Below are positions 1 to 7,184 of a stretch of 8,883 bases of DNA, piece after piece. The notes under the pieces were generated by a model. The model ran no database searches. It had not been told where the DNA came from and saw only the letters and a list, made by a program, of their open reading frames with translations. This stretch comes from CAYJWL01 sp964373855 (GTDB taxonomy: Bacteria > Patescibacteriota > Andersenbacteria > UBA10190). Every line of letters starts with the position of its first letter. The stretch's first letter is position 1. The stretch spans positions 1 to 8,883 of the forward strand of contig CAYJWL010000035.1 of NCBI GenBank assembly GCA_964373855.1. The letters are read 5' to 3'. A program made the position numbers and the translations under genes.

Positions 1-278
1 GCCCCGCCAATTTGATTGGTGGGCTCGAGGGTCGGGATGCCATCGTCCCCGGGATTCCTGGTGAAATTGCGGTACGTAAAACTCCCGCCCGGCGCACAAA
101 CATTGCGGTTGGTAATAACGAGCTGTAGATCCCCTTCTCCAATCGTGCCGACCGGGCCCTCTTTTGGCACACCACGAACATCAGCGTGGCCCTGCACACT
201 TCCGTCTTGATTTGCCCACACTACGGTGGTGATGAAACCTACAACTAGCGCAGTCCCTAGAGCTATAAAAAGCTTCAT
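1..278 (-). CDS. Secreted protein of unknown function, N-terminal part only
   Basis: The frame is open from an ATG at 278 to the left window edge (92 codons), so the gene is cut and its full length is unknown. It begins MKLFIALGTALVVGFITTVV followed by WANQDG, a clear signal peptide: one Lys, a hydrophobic core, and a likely cleavage site after the Ala of VWA. The mature part is polar and Gly/Pro/Asn-rich with one Cys near residue 64. I recognise no family. The start lies 22 nt after the stop of the TSP3-repeat gene. A purine-rich GGGAAG 10 nt upstream could act as a weak ribosome binding site, and no -10 box sits before it, so it is probably co-transcribed with that gene. Export is well supported; function is unknown. 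Confidence 0.7.
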   Translation of the reverse strand, partial: MKLFIALGTALVVGFITTVVWANQDGSVQGHADVRGVPKEGPVGTIGEGDLQLVITNRNVCAPGGSFTYRNFTRNPGDDGIPTLEPTNQIGG

Positions 279-300
279 GTTTGAAGAACTTCCCAACTCG

Positions 301-1245
301 TCACAAACGGTTTAGCTCATTGGCCAATATTGGGTAATAGGTGGCATCGTTTTCTTCTAATTGCCGTAGGGCTACCCAGGTTCTGACCGGATCCTCATTG
401 TATCGTGCGATCTGATCATATGTTGCCGCGACCAATGCGCTGTAGCCTAGGAGGAGCTTATGAAAATTTTCCGCAGCTGGAGGCACTTTAGTCTTTATTA
501 AGGCCTCCTGATGAATGCGCACCCCCAAGGCCAACCCGCGCATCATAGAGGAATCGCCATTTTCAAACAGGTTATTTAACGCCTCATCCAGCAAGAACTC
601 ATCCCGGAAAACGTCAATGTTGCCGGCAACTTTCAGGTATTCCTCTACGGTGCCGGGCGTGTTGTCTGCAAGCAGGTCAATCGCTTGCTTCGTCGGTGTG
701 GGCAATTTTGTGATGATTGCCTGCTCCAGCGCAAAGTCATCCAGCGTTTCATCGGTTCGCTGACCTTCAGGATATTTCTGATTATAGAGTTCAGTTAGGT
801 TTCCCTTGGGACCGCTTAAATCAAGATTTTCGGCGAATAACTGATCGACAGCGATCGGCTGTGTTGCCGCCACCTCCAAGGGATTGACATCTTGCCCCGG
901 CTGAAAACCCGGTGGTAAAAGATCATTGGGGCCGGCAATGCTCGGGTTGTGGCCGGCGGTTACCTCCTGCCCGTCTAAAAATCCGTCCCCGTCGCTATCA
1001 GCATTGTTAGCATCGGTACCCCAGATCCGCTCATCGGCATTATTGAGGCCATCATTATCACTGTCGCCCGTCGGATCAACCACCTGTTGACCACCGGTTT
1101 CTGCCTCCTGCAGAGATCCGGGAGATTGCTGTGCCGTTGAGCTGCTCGAAGTTCCGCGCAGCCGGTTCATAATAAGGATAGCTGTGCCGCCAATAATGCC
1201 GACAATTAGAATAACGAGTATGGAAATGATAACCCTGCGTGACAT
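301..1245 (-). CDS. Membrane-anchored protein with thrombospondin type 3-like Ca-binding repeats
   Basis: The 314-residue protein has a short basic N terminus (MSRR) and one hydrophobic helix at about residues 5-26, followed by a Ser/Gln-rich linker. This predicts an anchor with the bulk outside the cell. Residues 61-72 (D61, D63, D65, E72) and 83-94 (D83, D85, D87, E94) form two DxDxDG-type loops in the pattern of thrombospondin type 3 or dockerin-like repeats, which bind calcium. The C-terminal half (about 130-314) is mostly predicted helical, has no cysteine and matches nothing I recognise. The ATG at 1245 lies 17 nt after the upstream stop and has no Shine-Dalgarno sequence. An extended -10 box ends 6 nt before it, so the mRNA may be leaderless. 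The Ca-binding call is motif-based; the role, perhaps surface adhesion or scaffolding, is inference. Confidence 0.8.
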   Translation of the reverse strand: MSRRVIISILVILIVGIIGGTAILIMNRLRGTSSSSTAQQSPGSLQEAETGGQQVVDPTGDSDNDGLNNADERIWGTDANNADSDGDGFLDGQEVTAGHNPSIAGPNDLLPPGFQPGQDVNPLEVAATQPIAVDQLFAENLDLSGPKGNLTELYNQKYPEGQRTDETLDDFALEQAIITKLPTPTKQAIDLLADNTPGTVEEYLKVAGNIDVFRDEFLLDEALNNLFENGDSSMMRGLALGVRIHQEALIKTKVPPAAENFHKLLLGYSALVAATYDQIARYNEDPVRTWVALRQLEENDATYYPILANELNRL

Positions 1246-1251
1246 AGGCTT

Positions 1252-1260
1252 ATTATATCA
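1252..1260 (-). promoter_or_regulatory. Extended -10 promoter of the TSP3-repeat gene (predicted leaderless)
   Basis: Read on the minus strand, 1260-1252 is TGATATAAT, a perfect TGn plus TATAAT extended -10. Exactly 6 nt (AAGCCT) separate it from the ATG at 1245, so the expected transcription start is the A of the ATG. No good -35 is seen, as is usual with an extended -10. The box lies in the 17-nt gap after the M64 gene stop, so this gene can be transcribed apart from its upstream neighbour. Confidence 0.65.
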
Positions 1261-1262
1261 CT

Positions 1263-2717
1263 TCACGGGTTGCAGTTATATTGCGTGCCTGCGCCCTCGG
1301 CGATTTTCTGGCCCAACAGGCACGTTTCATAGGGGCCATATCGGAAGGGCTGATAGCTGTTATGCATAATTCGGGTAGATGGGCGCCATTCATTAACAGA
1401 TTGGCACCCCGGCCGGCATTCCGCATCAAATTTTGGGAAGTTACCGATTGTCTGCCGGCATTCATCCAACGATGTAAAGCAGTTCGGAAAATTATGGCTG
1501 GCTGTATTACCAAACTTATAGAGATACTCATCGCCCATTTTCCCGGTGGCGTGGCCGAACTCGTGGGCAAATGCCGCCGGAGATGACCGCGCTCCAAAAG
1601 CGGCAATCGGCGGTAGGTCCGGTGCTCTCACCCAGCCGCAGTTACACGGCAAGGGCGTGATCACAGCAATAACGTCCCAATCTTCAATCCCTTTGGCCTG
1701 AACCGCCTGGATCACGGCCGCATCATTGAAGCACTGCGGGAACCCCTCGGGGATCATGGTGCATCCCAGCGGAGTGGTATTGTCGTCAATAACTTTAACT
1801 TCGATGTTGTCCTTAAGAGTATTCCACGGCTCGAGCGGGATGAACATTGCACGCACATAACTAGCTTTAAGCTGGGTGATAGCAGGGTCTGTAGCGGTAT
1901 TTCTTAGATTACCCTCTCTGTCGGGGATGGGGAAATCAGCCTCATTAATGATAACAATGGTGAACTTGCCTGCTGGAGGCGGTGGCGGTGCTTGTGCCTG
2001 CAAGGGGCGGATTCGGAATAGCTGATGGGTAAAGAAACTCGCCAACCGGTCAGCGTACCCGCGTCGCGCGCTGTCGGCTGGCTGCCGGGAGCTGTTTGAG
2101 CCGACGATCTTTTCTGTCAGTAACTGCCCGGCCTCGTTGAGTATCTGGATCCGTGCGGCGCTTCGCCTTTCGGGCAGCGGCAGTACCAGGTAGGCGGTGC
2201 TGGCTGCGATGGTGACAGTTGGTGCCTGTGATGAAGGATCCTCTAAAGAAAAGTCTTCGGAGGCGGCGGTGGTGGAAAGACTAAACTTCTCCTCGATGAG
2301 CACCTCGTCATTATCATCAAACGCTTTGATAATCGTGTAGGAACTGTCCTCACGCGGCCGGTAATACTGGATTGTTTGTTTTGTGTTTGTTGTTTCGATA
2401 GCGTCAATGGTGTACGAATCTTCTGGAGCCGGATGGCGGGTAACAGTCACTGCGAGGTTATTACCGGGAACAGACGCAGCCAAATTGGAGAGCAGCTCGC
2501 CTTGCCCCGTCGGTTCGGGAGCCGGTTGCTGACTGTTTTCACCTCGCAGCCGCAGTCCCAGGAGAATGCCAATTAAAACGAGCACGATGATACCACCGGC
2601 CCCAACCAGCACGATCAAAGTGCGTTTGGCAGAGATGACGTTGTTTCCAGACGGCGGCGCGTGGTTGTTTCCCTCCTCTGCCGGGTACTCTGGCTCATCA
2701 ATATCATTGTTGCCCAT
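1263..2717 (-). CDS. Membrane-anchored M64-like zinc metallopeptidase
   Basis: The 484-residue protein has a polar cytoplasmic tail (1-31), one transmembrane helix at about 33-57, and an extracellular part. Residues 60-240 are unassigned and include a Pro run at 244-248. The catalytic domain spans about 250-484. Its signature is HEFGH at 385-389 with D396-E397-Y398 following, the HExxHxxGxxxDEY arrangement of M64 (IgA-peptidase-like) enzymes. H385 and H389 would bind zinc and E386 act as general base. Ten cysteines (319, 329, 358, 360, 413, 420, 434, 438, 466, 482) cluster in this domain and suggest disulfides in an exported enzyme. The N-terminal anchor points to cell-surface proteolysis; the substrate cannot be told. 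The ATG at 2717 has no Shine-Dalgarno sequence, and a -10-like TACACT ends 6 nt upstream. The catalytic motif makes a zinc peptidase nearly certain; the family number is less sure. Confidence 0.85.
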   Translation of the reverse strand: MGNNDIDEPEYPAEEGNNHAPPSGNNVISAKRTLIVLVGAGGIIVLVLIGILLGLRLRGENSQQPAPEPTGQGELLSNLAASVPGNNLAVTVTRHPAPEDSYTIDAIETTNTKQTIQYYRPREDSSYTIIKAFDDNDEVLIEEKFSLSTTAASEDFSLEDPSSQAPTVTIAASTAYLVLPLPERRSAARIQILNEAGQLLTEKIVGSNSSRQPADSARRGYADRLASFFTHQLFRIRPLQAQAPPPPPAGKFTIVIINEADFPIPDREGNLRNTATDPAITQLKASYVRAMFIPLEPWNTLKDNIEVKVIDDNTTPLGCTMIPEGFPQCFNDAAVIQAVQAKGIEDWDVIAVITPLPCNCGWVRAPDLPPIAAFGARSSPAAFAHEFGHATGKMGDEYLYKFGNTASHNFPNCFTSLDECRQTIGNFPKFDAECRPGCQSVNEWRPSTRIMHNSYQPFRYGPYETCLLGQKIAEGAGTQYNCNP

Positions 2718-2723
2718 AGGTTC

Positions 2724-2729
2724 AGTGTA
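2724..2729 (-). promoter_or_regulatory. Candidate -10 box of the M64 peptidase gene
   Basis: TACACT (4 of 6 to consensus) on the minus strand at 2729-2724 is followed by 6 nt (GAACCT) and the ATG at 2717, the same spacing as at three other genes here. The -35 region is poor and is overlapped by the palindrome at 2746-2765. The hexamer alone is weak evidence; the shared spacing raises it. Confidence 0.4.
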
Positions 2730-2745
2730 CCGCAGGCTTGACTGC

Positions 2746-2765
2746 CTTGAGAAATATTCCTCAAG
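2746..2765. repeat. 20-bp near-perfect palindrome after rsmA
   Basis: CTTGAG and CTCAAG arms flank an AT-rich centre containing AATATT. Of ten base pairs only one is mismatched (A2752 with C2759). It starts right after the rsmA stop codon and covers the expected -35 zone of the M64 gene. No T-run follows on the minus strand, so it is a poor intrinsic terminator. A dimeric-regulator operator is the more likely reading, though a weak terminator is not excluded. Confidence 0.5.
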
Positions 2766-3608
2766 TCACGCTTTCCGGCGTAAGCGCTGCGATAATTGTT
2801 TCCACTGTTGTGGCGTGAGTTCTTGCGGACGTTGTGTCGGACTTATATCTGCCCCCGCACAGATCGCAACTGCCTCTGGCACATCCAGTCCGAACGCTTT
2901 TTTCATAACGCTGCCTATCTGTTTACGTTTTTGTTGAAAGAAGGTGTGGGCCATGTTCATAATGCGTTCGCGGCTTTCCCGGTCGAACATCTGGTCCCCG
3001 GCCGGCGTAAGAGCCACGAGCTGTGAATAGACATTAGGTGCCGGCCAAAAGCAGTTCGGCGGAACAATTAATAAGCCCTCGGCCCTGCCCCACAAGCTGA
3101 CGGCCAGACTTAAGAGATTCATATCGGGCGCCATGGCGGTTAAGCGCTGGCCGACTTCGCGCTGCATGAGGAAAACTGCCTGGACTGGAGCCGGCTCCAG
3201 TTGAGTTAAGCGGCGAATGATAAAGCCGGATACATTGTACGGGATATTCCCGGCAAGCTGATAAGGCTCCGGCCAGGACCATTCAGCTTCCTTGAGATCT
3301 TGATGAATAACTTCAACCCGGCTGCGCAGTTTTGGCGGCATGATAGTCGGGAGAATGGCAACGAACTCGTCGTCTTTTTCAATCGCCCGCACCTGGTGGC
3401 CAGATGCTGCCAGGGCCGAGGTTAAGGTGCCGATGCCGGCGCCTAGTTCAGTAGTAGCTTTAGGTCCCTCGGCCAGCGTGGCCACGGTGGCCTCAACTAC
3501 TTCGGCGGATATCAAAAAATTTTGACCAAGCGAGCGCGACAATACCACGCCGTGTTTGGCCAGCAGATGCTTGATGACTTCAACGGATGTTAAATCGAGG
3601 AAGGTCAT
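2766..3608 (-). CDS. rsmA: 16S rRNA (adenine(1518)-N6/adenine(1519)-N6)-dimethyltransferase RsmA (KsgA)
   Basis: RsmA uses S-adenosylmethionine to dimethylate two adjacent adenines in the 3'-terminal hairpin of 16S rRNA, a late step in small-subunit assembly. The 280-residue length is normal for the family. Visible motifs are SLGQNFL (26-32), the SAM-binding loop ELGAGIGTLT (54-63), the acidic ribose contact E77 in AIEKD, D104 in HQDL, the catalytic NIPYN (121-125), and the FWPAPNVYS signature (187-195). The C-terminal helical domain (about 205-280) is present. The loop reads GAG where GPG is usual, a mild change. The ATG at 3608 lies inside the end of the helicase gene (29-nt overlap). The extra N-terminal residues resemble those of other KsgA proteins that precede LGQNFL, which supports this start. 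Translation is probably coupled to the helicase gene. Confidence 0.95.
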   Translation of the reverse strand: MTFLDLTSVEVIKHLLAKHGVVLSRSLGQNFLISAEVVEATVATLAEGPKATTELGAGIGTLTSALAASGHQVRAIEKDDEFVAILPTIMPPKLRSRVEVIHQDLKEAEWSWPEPYQLAGNIPYNVSGFIIRRLTQLEPAPVQAVFLMQREVGQRLTAMAPDMNLLSLAVSLWGRAEGLLIVPPNCFWPAPNVYSQLVALTPAGDQMFDRESRERIMNMAHTFFQQKRKQIGSVMKKAFGLDVPEAVAICAGADISPTQRPQELTPQQWKQLSQRLRRKA

Positions 3609-5520
3609 ATTCGATAATGGGCAGATCCTCGGGGGCAGCGGCAGCGGCCAGGAGGCAATCGACTCCTTCCGGCAGCTGATCGAAAAAGCGTGAGGGCAGC
3701 TGCGGCGTTATCTCGCCGGCTAGGTACCGCTGCTGGGCCCAGGTTACTGTAAGCTGCTGCCGAGCCCGCGTCATGCCCACATACAGCAGGCGGCGCTCTT
3801 CCTCCAGTGCAGCTAGGCTGTTATAGCTGTTGATATGAGGCAGTAATCCCTCTTCGCAGCCCACGACACACACCACAGCAAATTCCAGCCCCTTGGCGGC
3901 ATGAAGGGTCATGCAGGTGACGCGATCCCGCTGCTCTTCGTAGGTGTCGATTTCGCTCAAGAGCGAGACATCCTCCAAAAACGCTGGCACGTCTATATAG
4001 GCGGCGGCCACACTGAACAGCTCCTTGATATTCTCTACGCGCTCTTCCCCGTCTGGCGCTGTTTTCAGGTGGTCCACATAACGGCTGTCCTGTAGTAGAT
4101 CCTGAAGCAGATGCGATACATGCTCATATTTTTTGCCGCCCGTATTGGCATAGGCTAAGGCGATACGCTGCAGCTGCGGGTGAGCACTATGCTGGGCGAG
4201 AACATCTCGTAAAGAAATTCCCTGCGTGCTAGCCTGCGCCTCCCACCGGTCCAGAGTTTTTGGACCAATACCACGGAGCATCGCCGCCGCGATGCGCTCA
4301 AGACTTAAGCGGGCATTTGGATTCAGCCACAGGTGCAGAAACGCCAAGGCATCTTTGACCTCGCGCCGGTCATAGAAACGATACCCGCCGACGATGGTGT
4401 AGGGCAGGCGCTGAGTTAAGAACTCTTCCTCAAACAGACGCGACTGCGCATTCGTGCGGTAGAGGACGACGCAATCGCGTAAAGAGCCACCGGCTCGCAC
4501 GTGATCTTCAATGTGCTGCCGTACCCAGCGGGCCTCAAAGCGATCGGAGGGCAAAGCCACAATTTGAACTGGCTGGCCGCCTTTATTACTGGTCCATAGC
4601 TTTTTATGCTTCTGCTGCCTGTTACCGGCAATAACAGTGTTAGCAGCTTGTAAGATTTGCGGAGTGGAACGGTAATTTTGCGTTAAATAAATGGTCTGGC
4701 AGCCGGGAAACTCTGCCTCGAAATTAAGAATGTGGTCAACCTTGGCCCCGCGCCAGGAGTAGATGGACTGGTAATCGTCTCCCACAACGCAGATGTTTTG
4801 TTCAGGACCAAGCAAAAGCTTGAGCAGACTGATTTGCAGAGGATTCGTATCTTGATATTCGTCTACCGATAACCAGCGCCAGCGCCTCTGAAATTTGGCG
4901 CGCAGATCCGGATTGCCTTCCATCAGCAGCACCGGCAGGCGTAATAAATCATCGAAGTCATAGGCATTATGTCTAGCGAGCAGTGCCTCGTAGCGCTGGT
5001 ACACTTGAGCAGCCACATTGGCGGCTAACCCTTCCGCCTCAGCTGCCATCACCTCTGGCTGTAGCAGATTGTTCTTGGCCACTGATATTCGATGGGCTAA
5101 GGCATGCGGATTCCAATCGCGCAGCGATAAGCTATGGTCACGGCAGGCTTGTCGAATCAGGTGCAATTTGTCTTTTTCATCAAGGATGATGAAGTGTGGA
5201 GAATGAGAATGATAGGCCGACGCTTCCCGCAGCATCCGGGCACCGAGGCTGTGAAAAGTACCAATAGCACGCGGCGTGTTTTTTGGGTTGTTGATGAGAT
5301 GACGGATTCGCTCCTTCATCTCACCAGCCGCTTTGTTCGTAAATGTCATGGCCATAACTTCACTGGCAGGCGCGATCCTGTTCTGAATGATATAGGCGAT
5401 GCGGTGGGTGAGGGCGCGAGTCTTGCCCGAGCCGGCGCCGGCCAGAACTAAAACTGGCCCATGAGTTGTTTGGACTACTTGCCGCTGAGCATCATTCAGG
5501 TCTCGCAGGGGATCAGCCAT
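3580..5520 (-). CDS. uvrD: UvrD/PcrA-family ATP-dependent 3'-5' DNA helicase
   Basis: This superfamily 1A helicase unwinds DNA in repair and in clearing stalled replication. Motifs in order: Q motif LNDAQRQVV (8-16), Walker A GAGSGKT (28-34), motif Ia TFTNKAAGEMKERI (59-72), GTFHS (87-91), motif II VDEYQDTNPLQ (219-229), motif III VGDDYQSIYSWRG (246-258), motif IV NYRS (282-285), motif V TLHAAKGLEF (538-547), and motif VI EEERRLLYVGMTRAR (573-587). All catalytic residues are present. At 646 residues it is shorter than typical PcrA/UvrD (about 720). It ends about 60 residues after motif VI, so the usual C-terminal tail with the RNA-polymerase/UvrB-interacting domain is reduced or absent. The ATG at 5520 fits the Q-motif position. 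It overlaps rsmA downstream and has a promoter-like sequence directly upstream. PcrA, UvrD and Rep cannot be told apart with certainty. Confidence 0.93.
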   Translation of the reverse strand: MADPLRDLNDAQRQVVQTTHGPVLVLAGAGSGKTRALTHRIAYIIQNRIAPASEVMAMTFTNKAAGEMKERIRHLINNPKNTPRAIGTFHSLGARMLREASAYHSHSPHFIILDEKDKLHLIRQACRDHSLSLRDWNPHALAHRISVAKNNLLQPEVMAAEAEGLAANVAAQVYQRYEALLARHNAYDFDDLLRLPVLLMEGNPDLRAKFQRRWRWLSVDEYQDTNPLQISLLKLLLGPEQNICVVGDDYQSIYSWRGAKVDHILNFEAEFPGCQTIYLTQNYRSTPQILQAANTVIAGNRQQKHKKLWTSNKGGQPVQIVALPSDRFEARWVRQHIEDHVRAGGSLRDCVVLYRTNAQSRLFEEEFLTQRLPYTIVGGYRFYDRREVKDALAFLHLWLNPNARLSLERIAAAMLRGIGPKTLDRWEAQASTQGISLRDVLAQHSAHPQLQRIALAYANTGGKKYEHVSHLLQDLLQDSRYVDHLKTAPDGEERVENIKELFSVAAAYIDVPAFLEDVSLLSEIDTYEEQRDRVTCMTLHAAKGLEFAVVCVVGCEEGLLPHINSYNSLAALEEERRLLYVGMTRARQQLTVTWAQQRYLAGEITPQLPSRFFDQLPEGVDCLLAAAAAPEDLPIIEYDLPRFNIR

Positions 5521-5526
5521 GCGTGC

Positions 5527-5555
5527 ATGATAAATCGCCGGGGACGTTTCACCAA
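5527..5555 (-). promoter_or_regulatory. Promoter of the helicase-rsmA operon (predicted leaderless)
   Basis: On the minus strand TTGGTG (5555-5550) and TATCAT (5532-5527) are 17 nt apart. Six nt (GCACGC) then lead to the ATG at 5520, placing the expected start of transcription on the initiation codon. No Shine-Dalgarno sequence is present. The -35 matches consensus only in TTG, so the call leans on the -10, the spacing and the repeated architecture in the window. Confidence 0.55.
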
Positions 5556-5724
5556 CCGTATCACTTGGTTTTCAAGAGTTGGCAATCAAGCTTGGGAAGT
5601 CCTTAATGCAATAGAGAGCGACAGTGGCATTTATGCACACGCCTCCACATGCTGGGAAACGGCTCCGCGGGCCTCTCGAGCGATAGAACTGCTGTTAAGG
5701 TGAACCGGGCACGAAATGTCAAGG

Positions 5725-5752
5725 TTGACGTTGCCGGCAGCTTCCATACAAT
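5725..5752 (+). promoter_or_regulatory. Sigma70-like promoter facing the M23 peptidase gene
   Basis: TTGACG (5725-5730) and TACAAT (5747-5752) each match consensus in 5 of 6 positions and are 16 nt apart. Transcription would start near 5759, giving a leader of about 180 nt before the M23 frame. An ATG at 5761 opens a frame of only four codons (MLSG). A second perfect TTGACA at 5794-5799 sits 69 nt downstream inside a repeated AAGGTTGAC word, but has no good -10. The rest of the 5521-5938 intergenic region shows no convincing gene. Confidence 0.55.
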
Positions 5753-5764
5753 GCCATCTTATGT

Positions 5765-5782
5765 TGTCAGGATAGCCTGACA
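5765..5782 (+). repeat. Perfect 7-bp hairpin in the M23 gene leader
   Basis: TGTCAGG and CCTGACA flank the 4-nt loop ATAG. It begins about 6 nt after the predicted transcription start at 5759, so in RNA it would be a 5'-terminal stem-loop, able to protect the transcript or be part of a regulatory leader. As DNA it could be an operator. No T-run follows, so it is not a terminator. Confidence 0.5.
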
Positions 5783-5917
5783 CTTCTCGAAGGTTGACAC
5801 CAAAAAGCAAAGACAAAATGCTAATTCCTGTATGGATGTGTGCGGTTGAAAGTATTAGGGTTGTGGGGACCATGTCCATGATGAAAAGGAAGCAGTATTT
5901 TACAGAAACGACAACTA

Positions 5918-5944
5918 AAGCAAGGCAGGTTAACTACCTTGCTT
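5918..5944 (+). promoter_or_regulatory. 8-bp stem-loop covering the likely TTG start of the M23 gene
   Basis: AAGCAAGG (5918-5925) pairs perfectly with CCTTGCTT (5937-5944) around an 11-nt loop. The only possible start codon near the frame opening, TTG 5939-5941, lies inside the 3' arm. If that start is real, the stem would hide it and restrict translation. No T-run follows, so termination is unlikely. Confidence 0.4.
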
Positions 5945-7135
5945 CCCAGTAATCCAGTTAGCCTTAAACACAGGCAGAGCCTGATTGTCTATCAACAGGC
6001 CGGTATTTTGCGCCGAAGGATCTTAGGGCTATCTAAAAAGTCAGCGGTGCATGCCGCTTTCTTTGGTTTAATGGCAGCCGTTGCCTGGCAGAATCAACAT
6101 GCCAACAGCGTGGATCATAACTCCTTGCTGTTTTCATTTATATCCGGCGAGCAGGTTTCCGAAGGCCCACTGGATCCTTCGGCCTACGCCAACACCGATG
6201 TCGCGGGAGTGGGCGGCCCGCGCCTGGCCGCCGCCAGCGCCTCCGACGTGAATCTGATTACGTTTGATGATCCTGAAGTGCAGTTTGCGGATACGCTGGG
6301 AGGCAATGCCTTGGTCGCACCCTTGCAGCCGCTTGTCCCAGAACCGGGCAGCGATACCGGATCAGACAGTCCTTCCAAGAAATCCCATGTCTATACGGTG
6401 CAGGAAGGCGACACGATTGCTGATATTGCCGCCCAATTTGATATCAGTGCCAACACCATCCTGTGGGCTAACGGCTTAAACAGCCGCGATACCATCAAAG
6501 TCGGTGATCATTTAACTATTCTACCTACCACCGGCGTTCTCCATACGGTTGATTCCGGAGATACAGTGTTAGGCGTTGCGCAAAAGTATGATGCTAAAGC
6601 CAGCGAAATTGTGGACTATAACGGATTAGAAGACAGCTCCAAACTCTCGATCGGCCAAAAGCTTATTGTGCCCGACGGCTACATTGCGCCAAGAGCCGCT
6701 CCGCAAATTGTCCCGGGCGACACTCGTCTGGCGCGAGATGAAACAGATGGTCCTACCCCCGCTCCAGCCCCGGACGCAGGCGCCGGGTTAGGCTGGCCGA
6801 CTACCACCCGGCACCTTTCGCAATACTTCCGCTGGGGACATACTGGTGTTGATATTGATGACCGCTCCCGTCCACCAATTTACGCGGCCTCTGGCGGCAC
6901 GGTCGAGTACGCCGGCTGGCTTGGCGGGTATGGTAATCTGATTATCCTCAAGCACGGCAACGGTCTAACGACACACTACGCTCATTTAGATAAGTTTTAC
7001 GTCAGCCGCGGACAAGAGGTGGCCAAAGGCGGTGCTATCGGCCAGATGGGATCTACCGGTCGCTCTACTGGCCCCCACCTGCACTTCGAAGTACGACAAG
7101 ACGGCCGGCCGATCAATCCGCTGGGAATGTATTAA
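5939..7135 (+). CDS. LysM-LysM-M23 peptidoglycan endopeptidase
   Basis: This is a cell-wall hydrolase of the LytM/NlpD type that cuts peptide cross-links. An Arg/Lys-rich N terminus precedes one hydrophobic segment at about 36-50, a signal or anchor. A low-complexity linker follows. Two LysM glycan-binding domains lie at about 151-195 and 201-245 (YTVQEGDT and HTVDSGDT starts). A Pro/Ala linker leads to the M23 domain (about 285-398). The active site is complete: H301 and D305 in HTGVDID, catalytic H349 in HYAHL, and H382 in GPHLHFE. The protein ends at GMY, normal for the family. The start is unsure: the frame is open back to 5885 without an ATG. TTG at 5939 is the first usual start, TTG 6008 and GTG 6047 are alternatives, and ATG 6071 would cut into the hydrophobic segment. 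It diverges from the helicase gene. Confidence 0.9.
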   Translation: MLPSNPVSLKHRQSLIVYQQAGILRRRILGLSKKSAVHAAFFGLMAAVAWQNQHANSVDHNSLLFSFISGEQVSEGPLDPSAYANTDVAGVGGPRLAAASASDVNLITFDDPEVQFADTLGGNALVAPLQPLVPEPGSDTGSDSPSKKSHVYTVQEGDTIADIAAQFDISANTILWANGLNSRDTIKVGDHLTILPTTGVLHTVDSGDTVLGVAQKYDAKASEIVDYNGLEDSSKLSIGQKLIVPDGYIAPRAAPQIVPGDTRLARDETDGPTPAPAPDAGAGLGWPTTTRHLSQYFRWGHTGVDIDDRSRPPIYAASGGTVEYAGWLGGYGNLIILKHGNGLTTHYAHLDKFYVSRGQEVAKGGAIGQMGSTGRSTGPHLHFEVRQDGRPINPLGMY

Positions 7136-7136
7136 A

Positions 7137-7159
7137 GCTCCTTAACTATCGTTCGGAGC
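7137..7159 (+). terminator. Weak stem-loop after the M23 gene
   Basis: GCTCC (7137-7141) and GGAGC (7155-7159) can pair around a 13-nt loop, one nucleotide after the stop codon. The tract that follows is A-rich, not T-rich, so it is at best a poor intrinsic terminator; it may instead protect the 3' end. Confidence 0.25.
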
Positions 7160-7184
7160 AGAAATCAGAAATTAAGAAATTAGA

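Noticed and set aside
1253..1606. A 117-codon minus-strand frame across 1253-1606
   Set aside because: It lies wholly over the catalytic domain of the M64 peptidase in another frame and has no domain of its own.
5461..5703. Plus-strand frame of 80 codons at the helicase start, and a minus-strand frame at 5631-5879
   Set aside because: The first overlaps the helicase N terminus and its promoter; the second covers the M23 promoter and leader hairpin. Neither has a good start site or any known domain.
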